From assembly GCF_015235415.1 (NCBI RefSeq), contig NZ_JADGLL010000015.1, positions 1 through 64,000 of the forward strand: 64,000 nt of DNA. The letters run 5' to 3'. Below the pieces are notes generated by a model. The model made no database searches. It was not told where the DNA came from and saw only the letters and a program-made list of their open reading frames with translations. Source of the DNA: Microbacterium paludicola (lineage in GTDB: Bacteria; Actinomycetota; Actinomycetes; Actinomycetales; Microbacteriaceae). Positions 63,180 to 64,000 of this stretch are shown here, one piece after another. The position numbers were made by a program, and so were the translations under genes. Each line of letters begins with the position of its first letter. The first letter of the stretch is position 1.

Positions 63180-63192
63180 CCCCCGCCGGGTA
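63178..63192. promoter_or_regulatory. CsoR-type operator TACCC-N5-GGGTA
   Basis: An inverted repeat with G/C-rich arms, as in CsoR/RcnR-family operators (TACC...GGTA type), in the 50-bp divergent gap between the repressor and the DUF445 gene. It overlaps the repressor's own -10. Confidence 0.65.
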
Positions 63193-63217
63193 TGAAGAGC
63201 GTGCGAGGATGGCGGGC

Positions 63218-64000
63218 ATGGCGACCCTCGAGCTGCTCTCACCCGCCGACCAGGAGCGCTTGCGCGGCCTGCGCCGCATGAAGGCCGTGGCCCTCGGAGC
63301 GCTGATCTTCATGGCCGTGCTGTTCGTGTTCGGCTTCGCGCTGCAGGACCGGATCCATGCCTTCGCGTACGTGCGCGCCGCGGCAGAGGGCGGGATGGTG
63401 GGCGCCCTCGCCGACTGGTTCGCGGTCACGGCACTGTTCCGACGGCCACTCGGGCTGCCGATCCCCCACACGGCGATCATCCCGACCCGGAAAGACGAGA
63501 TCGGGCGCAACCTCGGGGAGTTCGTGGAGACGAACTTCCTCGAGGGCGGCGTCGTGCGGACGAAGCTCGCCTCCACGCCGATCGCCGCGCGCCTCGGTGC
63601 CTGGCTGCGCCAGCCGGAGCACGCGGAGCGCGTGGCGTCCGAGGGCGCGGCCGTCGCGCAGGGAGTGCTGCGCGCGCTGAGCGACGACGACGTGCAGGAT
63701 GTCATCGAGTCGCTCGCGCGCCGTCACCTCATCGAGCCCGGCTGGGGAGGCCCGCTGGGCGGCTGGCTCGAGCGCGTGATCGACACGGGCGCGCATCACG
63801 GCGCCGTCGATCTGGCGGCCGAGACGATCGCCGCCTGGCTCGACGCGAACCCGGAGGCATTCCAGGGGCTGGTCTCCCGTCGGCTTCCCTCGTGGGTGCC
63901 GTCCATGGCGCAGCGGCTCGTGGATCACACCGTCTACAACGAGGCGGTCGCGTTCGTGGGCGCCGTCCAGGCGGATCCGGATCATCCCGCCCGTCGCGCG
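63218..64000 (+). CDS. DUF445 membrane protein (truncated at window end)
   Basis: The first 261 codons are present and the frame is open to the window end. One hydrophobic helix (AVALGALIFMAVLFVFGFAL) is followed by GGMVGALADWFAVTALFRRPLGLPIPHTAIIPTRKDEIG, the signature of DUF445 (YheB/UPF0754-like). An in-frame ATG at 63209 is the alternative start; GAGG upstream fits 63218 better. Role unknown. It is divergent from the CsoR-like gene and may share its operator. Confidence 0.88.
   Translation, partial: MATLELLSPADQERLRGLRRMKAVALGALIFMAVLFVFGFALQDRIHAFAYVRAAAEGGMVGALADWFAVTALFRRPLGLPIPHTAIIPTRKDEIGRNLGEFVETNFLEGGVVRTKLASTPIAARLGAWLRQPEHAERVASEGAAVAQGVLRALSDDDVQDVIESLARRHLIEPGWGGPLGGWLERVIDTGAHHGAVDLAAETIAAWLDANPEAFQGLVSRRLPSWVPSMAQRLVDHTVYNEAVAFVGAVQADPDHPARRA

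Overview
The window is a 64-kb piece of a high-GC actinobacterial chromosome, most likely Microbacterium or a close relative in Microbacteriaceae. This rests on the GC-rich codon use, a SigR/RsrA mycothiol-type stress pair, a fused Kgd-type 2-oxoglutarate dehydrogenase, class Ib nrdHIEF, a DtxR/IdeR-type iron box, and many genes whose start codon sits 5-8 nt after a TANNNT -10 element (leaderless transcripts). No rRNA, tRNA, CRISPR array, integrase or transposase was seen.

Layout. 1-6 kb: a TPM-domain membrane protein, PspA, an arginase-family protein, a small HExxH protein, an iron-box-controlled SIP-like protein, a tyrosine phosphatase and an AhpD-like protein. 6-12.3 kb: an operon of alpha/beta hydrolase plus a five-gene peptide-type ABC transporter. 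12.3-14.8 kb: an aldo/keto reductase interrupted by an amber codon, divergent from a MocR-type regulator. 15.2-20.3 kb: a phosphonate uptake operon (phnD-phnC-fused phnE-FAD oxidoreductase) behind a likely PHO box, ending in a cluster of dispersed repeats. 20.5-26.6 kb: acetyltransferase, ung, phosphoribosyltransferase, SDR, then metY and metX. 26.6-37.2 kb: gabT, MFS exporter, thiamine-binding protein, membrane glycosyltransferase-like protein, nnrD, an Old Yellow Enzyme without a stop codon, two CNNM/CBS proteins and a flotillin. 37.4-41.2 kb: kgd. 41.3-50.4 kb: methyltransferase, rhomboid protease, an ECF sigma factor with a membrane partner, a PotABCD-like ABC operon, an Eis-like acetyltransferase, and rsrA-sigR. 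50.5-53.5 kb: aroA, rsgA, bcp. 53.6-55.3 kb: a small accessory island with a five-helix membrane protein and a type II toxin-antitoxin pair. 55.4-59.3 kb: nrdF-nrdE-nrdI-nrdH behind two NrdR boxes. 59.7-64 kb: MFS, alpha/beta hydrolase plus acyl-CoA dehydrogenase, a CsoR-family repressor with an operator, and a truncated DUF445 protein.

The most unusual pattern is a dispersed repeat whose 27-nt form, found twice, carries a Shine-Dalgarno-like GGAG, the codons for LSERSESK and a GTGA stop/start junction. At both copies (10,662-10,688 and 51,877-51,903) it closes a 21-23-codon micro-ORF that starts on the ATGA stop of the upstream gene and ends on the GTG start of the downstream gene. The repeat therefore seems to supply a [21 protein letters not shown] bridge inside operons.

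Regulatory sites that agree with the genes they precede include an iron box (SIP gene), a PHO box (phn operon), paired NrdR boxes (nrd operon) and a TACCC-N5-GGGTA operator (CsoR-like gene). All functional calls come from reading the sequence and family knowledge; no database search was run.
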